The notes: generated by a model not told the origin, from the sequence alone. A stretch of 64,000 nucleotides of DNA from Brasenia schreberi (GCA_036023115.1 JAYKKT010000079.1:10593501-10657500), one strand, 5' to 3'. Shown: positions 11,240 to 22,484, numbered from the stretch's first letter. Numbers and translations: made by a program.

Positions 11240-12545
11240 TGATTTTACCTTGCTTGATATTCAAATATGAATCTATCTAGGTATGTTTTTTCTAATTTTT
11301 TTGTTTTTAATATTGATTGTATCAATTGTTTATTGGCATGTTTAGAGAAAAAATGTGTTCAACAATTTCAAACTTAACTATTGATTAGATCAAAAGTGTA
11401 TTTGTTGGAAAATAATAAGTTGGATCTTCATGTATAATTGAGATCCATGTTACTGGCCTTTTGTTGGAAATTAATTAATGTCTGAAGATGTATTTATTGT
11501 TATTTGAGAATTAAAAGTTGATTATTAAATGCATTGGAAAAATGTTTCTTGATAATAAGTTGCATCTACTTATACCTTTATAACTAAGATCCATGTTGTT
11601 GGCCTTTTGTTAAAAACCTTTATGATTAAGGTGCTTTATGTTGATGGCCTTTTGTTGAAAATTAATTGATATTTGAAGATACACTTATTGTTATTTAAGG
11701 ATTTGGGATCTTGATAACTTTAAGGTTACTTTTCAAGAGATTATGATCTCCGTTTGTTGGCCTTTTATTGGAGATCTTTGTGATTAAGATGCTCCATGTT
11801 ATTGACCTTTTTTTAATATTGAAAAAATACTTTTAGTTATCTTGATTAGCTTGTATTTGATAAAATTGTTTTAGGAGAAGTGTGAGACAAACTTTTTGAG
11901 ACTTTTTGAAAAATATGAAGTTGATCCCTTTGACTTACTTTGATTGGCCTTGGGAATTGTATGTATGAAGGTTTTCAATTTCGCAGCTTGTTTAGTTTGA
12001 AGGTTTTGAGCTTTACTTTAAAAAGCTTGTTTGAGTTTGAGTTTGTCCTTAAAACTCGAGTTTGAGCTTAGCCTGAAATTATTTGACTTGACGGGTTTTG
12101 AGCTTAACCTTAAAAAGCTTGTTTGTTTTAAAAGGTTTTCAGCTTTGCCTTAAAAAGCTTGTTTAATATACCAAGATCCTCTTATAATATCATAAGTTTA
12201 TAGTGATTTAATAAACAATCCTATTTGGATGATATCAATGTTTTCTATAAAACGACTTTCTTGAATTAGAGCAAATCAACTTCATGAACTTATTTGATTC
12301 ATTTTTTATTTGCCTTAGATATCATAAATTATCTTGTTGGTTGAGTGAATTGAGCAAATGTTTGCATTGATACTTCATTGATCTTAATGCAAGATGAAGA
12401 AAGAATTAATTGAAAAGATGATCCAGAGTTGTTAGAATTATCTTCATGGATATTATTATGAAAACTCTTTAACAAGCAAACACAAAAATTGAGCTCTATT
12501 TAATTTCTTATTTTGTTAGACAAACTTTTGGTATATAAACTGTAA
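11240..12545. repeat. Copia-3 interior: degenerate AT-rich repeats
   Basis: No coding region. Variants of ATCCATGTTGTTGGCC followed by TTTTGTTG recur near 11450, 11590, 11640, 11750 and 11800. Variants of CTTAAAAAGCTTGTTTG recur near 12020, 12110 and 12150. Origin unknown. Confidence 0.6.
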
Positions 12546-12558
12546 GTTTGAGGGAGGG

Positions 12559-12885
12559 TGTTAAAATGAGATGTAGTAAGAGACGGACCACTAAGGCCTG
12601 CCTGTTAGACTTGGACTAATTGGCCTAGTCATTAGGGCTAGGGCCAATTAGTGTTGCTGGCACCAGTTAGCCATTAGGGGCTAGCTGTTGGCTCCCAATG
12701 GCTAGTTCAAATAGCCGTTGGCATCCCCATTCTCTTTTCTTCTTCTGTTTAATGTAGTAAATCCTTCTTCGTTGCTCTATAAATAGAGCTCTTCTATACA
12801 TCAATAAAAGCTGTAATTTAAGCATTGTGTAGCTGTTTGTATATAGATTTGATATTTGATTCAAGAACTTACCTGATTATTTACA
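12559..12885 (+). repeat. Copia-3 3' LTR
   Basis: 327 bp, TGTTAAAATG to TTATTTACA. It contains a TATAAATAG box near 12778 shared with the 5' copy and is preceded by the purine tract ending at 12558. Confidence 0.85.
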
Positions 12886-13186
12886 AAGTTATCATTCTAT
12901 TCCAAGACAAAATGTCAAAATTGTATGAAAAAAGAACTGAAGAATTTGAAGAAAAAAAAGTTTTCAACTTATTATGGGGTATCTCTCTTCATTATGAAGC
13001 TATAAAGAATAATATTCTGAGTAGGAAACAACATCCCGCACTTAGTGCAATTTATACTCTATTATTGAGGTAGGGAGGAAGACAGAAAATGTTTAGAAAA
13101 AAAAAATTAGCAACTCAAAAATTGTAGCTTTCATAGGAAGGAATCAAGCAACTCAAAACTCTATCCCTAGATTTAGAGGTAGAAGA

Positions 13187-13750
13187 GGACATGAAAGAGG
13201 AAGAGGAAGAATTCAGTAATCATCTGATGATAAAGATAAACTTTCCTACACCCATTATACAAAAACAAGGTATATGCATGAAACCTGTTGGCAGTTGATT
13301 GGTCGACCAACCTATAATAAAAAACAAGGACATGAAAGAGGAAGAGGAAGAATTCAATAATCATCTGATGATAAAGATAAACTTTTCTACACCATTTATA
13401 CAAGAACAAGGTATATGCTTGAAACCTGTTGGCAATTGATTGGTCGACCAACCTATAATAAAAAACAAGGACATGAAAGAGGAAGAGGAAGAATTCACTA
13501 ATCATCTGATGATAAAGATAAACTTTCCTACACCCATTATACAAAAACAAGGTATATGCATGAAACGTGTTGGTAGTTGATTAGTCGACCAACCTATAAT
13601 AAAAAACAAGGACATGAAAGAGGAAGAGGAAGAATTCACTAATCATCTGATGATAAAGATAAACTTTCCTACACCCATTATAAAAAAACAAGGTATATGC
13701 ATGAAACCTGTTGGCAGTTGATTGGTTAACCAACCTATAATCAAAATCAA
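13187..13750 (+). repeat. 141-bp tandem repeat, 4 copies, in Copia-1 gag zinc-knuckle region
   Basis: Units start GGACATGAAAGAGG at 13187, 13328, 13469 and 13610, an exact 141-bp period (47 codons). Each translates with a shared internal stop to a gag zinc-knuckle-like segment ending ETCWQLIGRPTYN, which corresponds to the DTCWKLHGRP end of many plant Copia knuckles. Copies differ by only a few bases. Confidence 0.95.
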
Positions 13751-14553
13751 TCAACTAGAGCTCTCTTTAGTGACCAACATGAGAAGAGCACAATAGAGGG
13801 TCGTTAAAACTCAATGGCTAAAATGCAGAAGAGGATAGATGAGTTAGAGTCTCGACTTGTAGAATCCCAGAAGGCTTCCACATCATCCACCACTGATCCT
13901 CATGCTACTATGGCATATCCATCCTCATTTATGACTTGGGGTAATCATTGTAGGTCTAATTTCATATTTTGGGTTATTGACTCATGTGCCACATATCGTA
14001 TAGTGGTAACCAAAACATATTTTGAGGACTACCATCTAATTTAGAAAAATATTGGAATCAAAATGGTTGATTGGTCTAACACTCCTATTATCCAGAAAGA
14101 GAGTATAGTTACATCTTTGAGAATTATCCATAACATCCTAGATGTGTATATCCTCTTAGTCAATTTACTTTTTATACATACTTTGACAAGAGATTTACCT
14201 TGTTCACTGACCTTTGATGTTACTGATTGTGTCATTCAAGAACTTAAGATGAGAAGGATGTGTGGTCAGGGTAGCATGAATAGAAGATTGTACTTGTGTG
14301 AGGAGACTAACATCACTGGAAATGAATTGGCTCTTATTGCAGAAAAGCAAAAAGAAAATCTTACTTTATGGCACCAACGATTGGGACATTTACCATTCTC
14401 TAGAATAAGATTTTTGTTATTAGAATTTAAGAATTATAATGACTTTATTTTGAGATGTGAAACTTGTCAGAAGGCAAAACATTATTTGCCTCCTTTACCA
14501 TCAATGAAACTCGATCTTTAAAACCTTTTGAGATTGTATATTTAGATATTTGG

Positions 14554-14607
14554 GGACCATGCTCTATTATTGCCTTACATGGACCATGCTCTATTATTGC
14601 CTTACAT
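14554..14607 (+). repeat. 27-bp tandem duplication in Copia-1 integrase
   Basis: Two identical 27-bp units (14554-14580, 14581-14607) add nine residues (GPCSIIALH twice) just after the LDIWG motif that carries the first catalytic aspartate, without changing frame. Confidence 0.95.
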
Positions 14608-17075
14608 GGTTATAAATATGTTATTTTATTTATAGATGACTGTACCAGATTTTCTATGGTTTACCTCATGAGATCTAGAGATGAAATCATAAATATTTTG
14701 TCATCGTATTATTAATTTATTCATATACAGTTTTAGTTACTCATAAAAACTATACGCAACATGAGAGAGTATATAAGTAATTCTTTGAACTCATTCTTTC
14801 TAAGTAAAGGTATTTTACATCAAAAGCCAAACAGAATTTCTGAAAGAAATAATAGACATATCTTGGAAGTAGCAAGAACAATGTTAATTGGATATAGTGT
14901 GCCCAAATTCTATGAGAGAAGCTATATTAACTATTGTCTATCTTATAAATCATATGCCTAGTGTTGTTCTTAATAAAAACTCCTCATTTTACCTACTATG
15001 TCCAGACCAAAAACAGTTTCATGTTCTCCTTAAAAATCTTTAGCTGCACTTGTTTTGTACATGTATATAAAAATGCTAGAAATAAGCTTGATGCTAGAGT
15101 GATTAAATGTATTTTCCTATGATACTCTTCTACCCAAAAAGAATATAAATATTACACAAAGACTAGAAGATGCTACGTTACTATAGATGTAACATTTTAT
15201 GAGGAAGTTCCATTTTATGAGAACAAGAATAGTTGATAAATCAGTAACCATCCTTCTATGGTATCAATCATGCCTTTAGGTAAAGTTCCAGCAAATGAGA
15301 TGGATATACATGAAAACTTGTCACAAAAAGGGGGTGAATGGAAAACTTATTCTACAAGAGAAAGGAAAGTCGTCCTGCAAAGCCAAGATGTTATCTTAGA
15401 TCATGATCTTCACCCTACAAGAGTTCCTCTACCTCCTTAGGTAACATCCAATACTTCTAATATTTCTAATGATTTACTTATTGCATTGAGAAAAGAAAAA
15501 CATAGTATTGTTACATATTCATTAGCTAATTTTTTAAAAGAATATTAGTTATTTGTGATGAACGTAGCTCATATGGCGTGCTGCCATGGATGAAGAAATT
15601 GAAGTATTAGAACAAAACAAAAAGTGGATTATTTCAGACCTTCCACCAAACAGGAAAACCATGGGTTGTAAGTGAGTATACACTATGAAATTTAATGGAC
15701 ATAGAAGTATAGAGAAGTAGAAAGCTCAGTTGGTTGCTAAAGGTTATAGTCAATCATATGGAATCGACTGTAATGGGACATTTGTCTTAGTACCAAAAAT
15801 GAATATTATTCAAATTCTTCTAAGTATAACTATGAATCATAAATGGAAATTATGGCAGCTTGATGTGAAGAATGCATTCCTTCAAAGGGACCTTAACGAA
15901 GACATTTATATGGATCTACCATCAAGATACAATCAAGAAGTCTTATTGAACAAGGTATGTAAATTGAAGAAATCTCTCTATGGGTTAAAGCAGTCGCTCA
16001 GTGCATAGTTTAAAAAATTCATTGAAGGGGTTCTTGACTTGAGATTTAAAAGAAGTGTAAGTGATCATATCTTATTCATAAAACAAGGCGAGAGAACTAT
16101 TTTGTTGGTTGTATATGTGGATAATATAATTATTATAAGAGATGATATTAAAGGAATTACCTCTCTAAAGAAGAAACTAAATTATTTATTTAACTTGAAA
16201 GACTTGGGGAAGCTGCATTACTTCCTAGGGATTGAGATCATTAAAAAAAATGATGGCCTTTTTTTATGCCAAAGAAAGTATATGTTGGACTTATTAAGAG
16301 AGACCAAGATAAAAGATTGTCGTAAGTGTACCATACCAATTAAAACAAAAAAAGGATCCAGTTAGCACAACTAAAGAATCATATGAAGATGTGAGGAGGT
16401 ATCAAAGAATAGTAGAAAAACTTATATATCTCACTATTACCAGGCCAGATATCAATTTCGTAGTGAGCTACGTAAGCATATGGATGCATTCCCCTACAAG
16501 ACATCATATGAATTTTTATTTCATATCATAAGATACCTGAAATCCTCTATTATTCATGGTTTTTGGTATTCATAGAATCATTATATAGGAATCAAAATTT
16601 ATAGTGATGTTGATTGGGCTGATGTTGCGGAAGATAGAAGATCTTCATCAAGCTATTTATTAAGTGTAGGAGGAAATGTAGTATCCTGAAAAAGCAAGAA
16701 GCAATCAGTTGTTGCTCTATCCAGCGCTAAGGTAGAATATAGAGATATTGCACTTGGAATGTGCGAAGGCCTATATGTGCTATCTTTTATGGAAGAAATT
16801 GGGTTTGAAAGGAATATTTCAGTGAAGTGTTTTACAGAAAGCAGGGCAGTTTTACAGATTGCATCTAATCCTTTATTTTACAAAAGAACTAAGCATATTG
16901 AAGTCGATTGCCATTTTATTTGAGAGAAATTATCTATAGAAATTTTCGATCTTACACATGTGTGGTCAGAACAATAGTTAGTTGATATGCTAACTAAGCC
17001 TATTAGAGTCTACTCCCTAAAGAGGACTTCAGACAAGTTGAGAGTTATGAGTATTCAAGTCAACTTGAGGGGGCA

Positions 17076-17363
17076 TGTTCAATAGCAAAGAAACGAGTCT
17101 CCACTCCTATTGGATCCATATCTGGTCCAATTGGAGCCGCATTGCATAATATTTACTAAGTAAGGGCATATTAGGAATTCAAGTTAAAAAACACTATAAA
17201 ATGAAACCCTACACCATAATATTGGTCGAGTAAAAGAAAGAAGAGAGAGAGAGAGGGCGGCTGCCAAGGAAGTGGCACCGACTCTCAACCCCCTTTAACT
17301 CCAAGTTTTTCATAATTTGATTGATTTTTTCCATTACTTTCATTTTATGTGATTTTCTCTACA
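17076..17363 (+). repeat. Copia-1 3' LTR
   Basis: 288 bp, TGTTCAATAGC to TTTCTCTACA, paired with 3011-3291. It directly follows the purine tract ending GAGGGGGCA. Confidence 0.9.
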
Positions 17364-18678
17364 AACTCTACTAGTTCATGCTTGTCCAATTTCTATCAGT
17401 CTAACCAAAAAGTTAATTACTTAAGTGCATTAACAAATCTAGATAATTTGCTGTGAGGGAGACTTTTTTGTATACATATCATTGCTCAACCTTGTCTTGG
17501 GGTAGACCAGCCCTAAATGTATATCTCCATAGATGGGGTGACCATATAGGGATCTTTGAAAGATTTTGGGAGGCAACGCCCTGCTCAACAACCCCTCCCA
17601 CTCGCCCACCTCCACCCCCCAACCCACCACCACCTGCCCCCAGCAATTCCCCTGCTTAGTAGGGCAATGTATTACAGTGTTAGCTCAAATGAACAAAGAT
17701 ATCATTGTCTTCCTCTGCTTTGATATGCACTCCTTCCACAAAAATAGTGTCCAATATTGTTTAGAGGAAGGAACATTTGACTTTAAAGAGGATCTACATG
17801 TATGTAGGTAGCTCTATTTTGTCTCCTATTAGCATTTAAATGCAAAAAGGCAAAAACTTTTTTTGCCTTCAAGAGCCTCATTTTGAGGTGTTGGCTATCT
17901 AATTTATCACACCTCACCAGCCACCCTCCCAATGTCCATAGAAACTTAAGTATGCCTTCACTTTATCGTTAACTGATACCATTTCTCTCTAATGGGCTGT
18001 TGATGTGTGATTTTTCGTATCTGACTATATATCCACCTTAACATTTTCGTTTCTACCATTGACATCTTTTACACATGGGGATTGTTCACTAACCAAGACT
18101 TGGCTTATTGTTGCTTATATCATTTACCTTTCAATTCTGGTGGTGTCTCCTTATTACAGATAACATTTGACGCACCTTTCTATTCTAGTGAATCTGCTAC
18201 AATTCTAGGTATCACTCATAACATTGGAGGTTATTGCACTGAAAAACCGAGATTATTAATGATTTAAAATGTTGTGAAATGAGTGAGTGGATATGCTCAC
18301 AACATAATTGGTGAACTGAACATTGAACAGGGGGTTGATACTTGTGCCTCAGTGACTGGCATTAGTAAGTACCATTAGATTTTTTCAGTGCAACAGAGAA
18401 CATGAAAAATGTCTTCTACAAACATGAACACAATGCTCATTTTCAAGTGAAATTAATGATTTAAAAATTATCAAAAACTTGCTTGTTAGAAATGTCTATT
18501 ACAAAGTTGACATGTATTTTGTTGAATCCTTGCTATAAATGCCACTGTCCTTTGGATAAATTGGGTTTCCTAATTAATAGAGGTCTGAAGGACCTCAAAG
18601 ACCAAGGGCATCAAGTCAATGAATAAAAGTATGTAGCCTAACATCTCAATTCTAATATGGTACATAATCAAGGAGTCT
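17364..18678. other. No recognised gene
   Basis: Short frames exist, including a proline-rich one across a C-rich tract at 17580-17650, but none resembles a known protein or shows codon structure. I see nothing else. Confidence 0.5.
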
Positions 18679-18712
18679 ATCTCTCTCCCCCTCCCTCCCT
18701 CCCTCCCTCCCC
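18679..18712. repeat. CT/CCCT microsatellite
   Basis: A short CT run followed by about five CCCT units. Confidence 0.9.
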
Positions 18713-19315
18713 AAGCTTGCAATTGCTTCCCCATCAACTATCTCTTAACCCTCAAGTTATATTGTTAGAATATAAGAAGCAAGTTGAAACAAACATGAGA
18801 TGACAAGCCACTAATCCTACTATTCCTCATCCATCTTTTGGGACCTTAAATAGGAGATTATTTCTTATCTGAATATTTCTTATGAGATCCTTTCTCCATT
18901 TTGGCACAATCATCAAGCAAGAGGTGAAGGAAAAAATCAGAGATGTCGTTATTTAAAAGAACAAAAACACATTGACACTGGCGTAAAGAGATTAAGATGA
19001 TGCAAAATCCAGGGTAAACATCCTAAATGTCTCACCTGCTCAAACATACACGAAAGAATGACCTGAGGCTAGGATCAGGATCATGCAAAACTACATCTCC
19101 AAAATCAAGGAAAAATTGAAGAATGGCCTTTTACACAAGAAAAGTCGAAAAGTTAAACACTATTGATGAAGGAGATAGAAAGAAGAAAAAGATGTTCATT
19201 ATATAACATAAATGATATTGCAGATCTCAAGTAGATGATATTACACCCACAATTCATTCCCAAATAGATGTCTATAAGATTTACTGTGGTTGGTTGTTGA
19301 TTGCTCCAAAAGATC

Positions 19316-19317
<2 letters not shown>
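18713..19317. other. No recognised feature
   Basis: Non-coding spacer up to the large CT microsatellite. I see nothing in it. Confidence 0.5.

Positions 19318-19403
<86 letters not shown>
19318..19403. repeat. (CT)43 microsatellite
   Basis: 86 bp of uninterrupted CT dinucleotide. Such a pure tract is expected to vary in length. Confidence 0.97.
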
Positions 19404-19406
<3 letters not shown>

Positions 19407-19984
19407 TATGTGTGTGTTATTGCATGCTGAGTTAATGAGGTTCATCATTCATGTTTGGAGTGCACCACCTTGTTCGCCATCCTCTCCGATCTAACCACGC
19501 CCCTCCACTCTCCTCCATCTTATCTCATCCCATCCCATCCCATCTATGATAGGATGGGCGGCTTCCTGTTGTAAGTATCAATACATATCACAGATTGGAT
19601 GACCCAAAATTTTCGACATCACCTATCCATATAGACTGAGTTGCATTTTTCGAGAAAACTAATTTCGAATTTGAGGTCCGTAGACACTTTTATTGGCAGG
19701 ATTTTGTAACTTTTGGGCAAATACTATTCTAGTTGCGAAACAGTAAGTATATTGCATTGGTACAGATAATACATAGTTCATGTTTGAAAGAGGAGGTGCT
19801 AGTGGTGATGATGGAAGCCACCATTTTCACTGCTACTACTATCAGGATGGGTGGAGGAGTTGGAGGAAGGTGGTTTCGGGTGGTGGGAGGCAGTTCTATG
19901 AGCCAAGGATTGTGGAATGCACATGAAACTCTGTGTGCAGGTACTATCACTAGATATATATATATAGGGATATGCATATATATA
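19404..19984. other. No recognised gene; short CATCC repeats
   Basis: A few CATCC units at 19525-19545. Frames across 19733-19998 on both strands show no known similarity. Confidence 0.5.
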
Positions 19985-20241
19985 TATATGGAAAGCATAG
20001 TTCATACACACAATCATCCGTGATCTAATCTTCTGAAAGATCTCAACCATCCGATCGGCGAGATCAACAATTGAAATATTTTAAGTAAAAAAGAAAATAG
20101 TATTAGATGCATCTATATGGAAAAAGTACAACACACTTCTTTGCTTTTGAAATTTGAATTTCAATTGCTCATCTCACCGGTAAGACAGTTGAGATTCTTG
20201 AGGATGTTTAAGCACAGATATGGTGTATGCACTTACAAAGT

Positions 20242-20245
<4 letters not shown>
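19985..20245. mobile_element. Foldback (MITE-like) element M1 between microsatellites
   Basis: The left end GCATAGTTCATACACAC is shared with elements at 44.69 kb and 45.25 kb. An imperfect palindrome is visible around ATCAACAATTGAAATATT and GAAATTTGAATTTCAATTG. The left border is a TA run and the right border is a CT run leading into the 20.2-21.1 kb microsatellite. No coding capacity. Confidence 0.55.
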
Positions 20246-20284
<39 letters not shown>

Positions 20285-20331
20285 GTGTGTGTGTATATAT
20301 ATATGTGTGTATATATATATATATGTGTGTG

Positions 20332-20364
<33 letters not shown>

Positions 20365-20528
20365 ATATATATATATGTGTGTGTATATATATATATATGT
20401 GTATATATATATATGGATATGTATGTAAATATCTATGTATATATATGTATATATGTATATGTATATGTATATATGTATATGTATGTATATGTATATCTGT
20501 ATATGTATATATGTATATATATGTGTAG

Positions 20529-20560
<32 letters not shown>

Positions 20561-20666
20561 ATGTGTATGCATATATGTATATATATGTATATGTATATGT
20601 GTACATGTATATATGTATATATATGTATGTATATATATGTGTAGATATATATATATATGTGTGTGT

Positions 20667-20709
<43 letters not shown>

Positions 20710-20832
20710 TATATATATATATATGTGTCTGTGTATATATATATATATATGTATATATATATGTGTATATGTGTATATATATGTGTATATGTGTATATAT
20801 ATATATGTGTGTATATATATGTATATATATAC

Positions 20833-20870
<38 letters not shown>

Positions 20871-21063
20871 TATATGTATATATATATATATATATACATA
20901 TGTACATATGTATATGTATATATATTATATGTATGAATTATATGTATATATATATATATATACATACATATGTACATATGTATATGTATATATATTATAT
21001 GTATATACATATACATATATATATGCATACATATATATATACATACATATATATTGTATATGT
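20242..21063. repeat. Compound TC/TA/TG microsatellite block (~0.8 kb)
   Basis: A (CT) run at 20242-20267 is followed by ~800 bp of interleaved TA, TATG and TG repeats. Segments such as the TACATATGTACATATG block near 20895 and 20965 are themselves repeated at a ~70-bp spacing. Long frames in it encode only Tyr-Ile-Val-Cys repeats and are not genes. Confidence 0.95.
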
Positions 21064-21149
21064 ATGCTAAGTCACACAAACACTTCTAAGAGGTGGAGTG
21101 TCAACCTCGACACGGGTGCGATACCGACACCATGTCGGTGAGGCAAAAA

Positions 21150-21378
21150 AAAATGTAATTTTTTTTTTGTAACTCACGGTTCTGCCGTCTATGGTGTATT
21201 TATCTTGGAGAACCCAATCAAAGAGTCCAATGAAACCGAAGCCTCTTAGTCGACTCCTGACCTTATCTCCCATGATGACCACCTGAGTTACCTCACCATA
21301 GTTTCCAAAATGCTCCTTCAATTTGTCTTTCATCATCTCCAATGAAATTACGCCGATGAACATAGAAAAATATCTCAA
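21150..21378 (-). pseudogene. RRM-domain RNA-binding protein fragment (hnRNP-like)
   Basis: On the - strand a frame reads FIGVISLEMMKDKLKEHFGN, then EVTQVVIMGDK, then RGFGFIGLFD and YTIDGRTV. This is the order of one RRM: RNP2-like FIGVIS, helix 1, RNP1-like RGFGFIGL and the closing IDGRTV strand seen in plant hnRNP A/B-like proteins. RNP1 lacks the usual final F/Y-V/A pattern. The frame shifts immediately upstream of FIG, and nothing recognisable follows downstream, where sequence passes into simple repeats. A gene fragment or degraded copy, not a complete gene. Confidence 0.7.
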
Positions 21379-21495
21379 CACGGACCTTCTTCACTTCCTT
21401 TTGTGTGGATATTCCACGCTTCAAATCTGATATCGATTTTGAAGTTCAGGTTTTTTGGATAAATGAGTCCGGATATGTGAAGATTGATTTGTGTA

Positions 21496-22020
21496 CAACA
21501 AACAACAACAACAACTAAGCCTTTCTACATACTAGACGGAGTCAGCTACATGGATTCTTTGTTTCCACAGATGCCTGTCATGTGCCATGTTAGCAGTTAA
21601 CTCACAATAAGCTAGATCATTTTTTATTGTTTCTTTCCAACACTTTTGTGGTCATCCTCTAGCTCTTTTAATACTTTCCAAATTTAGTTTTTCATACCTT
21701 CATAAAGGTTCTTCTTTTGATCTTCTTTCTATATGTTCAAACCATCTTAAACGATATTCTCTCATTTTATCATAACTTGGTGTCACTCCTAATTTGTTTC
21801 TAATAACCTCATTATGTATACGGTTTTCTCAACATCTTCATTTATGTCACAGACATCTTTTGTACATGTTGATGATTAACTGCCCAACACTCAGAACCAT
21901 AAAACATGGTAGGCCTAATTGCTGCTCTATAATATTTATCTTTTAACTTTAATGGTATCTTCTTATCACAAAGAATACCTGATGCTCCTCTCCATTTTAA
22001 CCAACCAGCATTAATTCTAT
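21496..22020 (-). mobile_element. RTE-type LINE, 5'-truncated (R2), with target duplication
   Basis: The (CAA)n tract at 21496-21516 is the complement of the TTG-repeat 3' tail typical of plant RTE. The following sequence matches the 3' end of the copy at 58.35 kb. The element is bordered by a perfect direct repeat GTGAAGATTGATTTGTGTA (21477-21495 and 22021-22039), extendable by up to three bases on the left. It contains only the last ~500 bp (reverse transcriptase C-terminus). The perfect duplication suggests a fairly young insertion. Confidence 0.92.
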
Positions 22021-22242
22021 GTGAAGATTGATTTGTGTATTATGATGAAATTAGTAGTTGTTTACCGTTTATGTGTTTTGCTTTAATATAAAGTTGTGTA
22101 TTTGCTATTGTCATATACTTATGTTAATTGATGTATCACTTGTTGTAGCTTGGATATTATATATAATATATAATATTATATACTCTAGCCTTGTCGCCGC
22201 ACCCAAAATTTTTAAAATTTACCGTATTCCGCACCTGCACCC

Positions 22243-22484
22243 ATGTGACATAGATATACATATATACATATACATACATACATATACACATATACATATA
22301 TATGTATATACACATATAATACATATAATATATATACATATATGTTTATGTGTATGTATATGTACATATATATGTATATATATATGTACATATACATACA
22401 CATAAACATATATGTATATATATATTATATGTATTATATACATACATATACATATATATGTACATATACATACATATATACATC
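22243..22484. repeat. TA/TACA microsatellite
   Basis: About 240 bp of TATACATA-type repeats. Open frames within it are repeat translations only. Confidence 0.95.

Larger units (their letters stand above)
3831..12885 (+). mobile_element. Copia-3: non-autonomous LTR element carrying a SKP1-like gene
   Basis: Related LTRs lie at 3831-4076 (5' copy, about 45 bp shorter at its start) and 12559-12885 (starts TGTTAAAATG, ends TTATTTACA). The 5' copy is followed by a primer-binding site TGTTATCAGAGC (4077), and the 3' copy is preceded by a purine tract GTTTGAGGGAGGG. Without the later Copia-2 and hAT-B insertions the element is about 3.0 kb. No gag or pol remains inside. Instead the interior holds an open SKP1-like frame (9807-10268) and about 1.3 kb of AT-rich repeats. 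The element sits inside Copia-1 gag, which continues on both sides. Confidence 0.8.
12888..16995 (+). pseudogene. Copia-1 gag C-terminal part and pol, broken
   Basis: Gag resumes after Copia-3 (KVFNLLWGISLHYEAIKNN near 12960), followed by an amplified zinc-knuckle block (13187-13750). Then come protease WVIDSCATYRI (13970; the usual DSGA is DSCA), GAG-pre-integrase LWHQRLGHLPFSRI with CETCQKAKH (14368-14480), and integrase core (LDIWG, FIDDCTRFSMVYLM, ISERNNRHILEVARTM). Reverse transcriptase follows (QLDVKNAFLQRDLNEDIYM; the active site reads YVDN instead of YVDD near 16120). RNase H has YSDVDWADVAEDRRSS and KHIEVDCHFI and ends LVDMLTKPI near 16998. Multiple stops and frameshifts, plus the YVDN change, make it inactive. 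Confidence 0.88.
3011..17363 (+). mobile_element. Copia-1, LTR retrotransposon (outer member of a nest)
   Basis: Two related LTRs (3011-3291 and 17076-17363) both begin TGTT and end TTTCTCTACA. A primer-binding site TGGTATCAAAGCC follows the left LTR at 3292, and a polypurine tract CAACTTGAGGGGGCA precedes the right LTR. The internal region encodes gag, protease, integrase, reverse transcriptase and RNase H in the Copia order on the + strand, all broken. The internal gag is split near 3830/12886 by Copia-3. The flanking 5-mers AATTA and AACTC do not form a clean target duplication. LTR divergence and many stops indicate an old insertion. Confidence 0.88.

Noticed and set aside
13173..13550. 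125-residue - strand frame with repeated FLFLFHVLVFYYRLVDQS
   Set aside because: Antisense of the 141-bp tandem repeat in Copia-1 gag; the sense strand explains the sequence.
13187..13750. Regular repeat with fixed spacing considered as a CRISPR-like array
   Set aside because: The whole 141-bp unit is conserved with no variable spacers, the genome is a plant, and the unit matches Copia gag.
17439..17811. Proline-rich frames around a C-rich tract
   Set aside because: No domain, no codon bias and overlapping frames on both strands.
20174..21141. Long open frames of Tyr/Ile/Cys/Val repeats on both strands
   Set aside because: They are translations of TA/TG microsatellite DNA with no start context or known similarity.
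22058..22443. Overlapping frames on both strands in TA/TACA repeats
   Set aside because: Simple-repeat artefacts.
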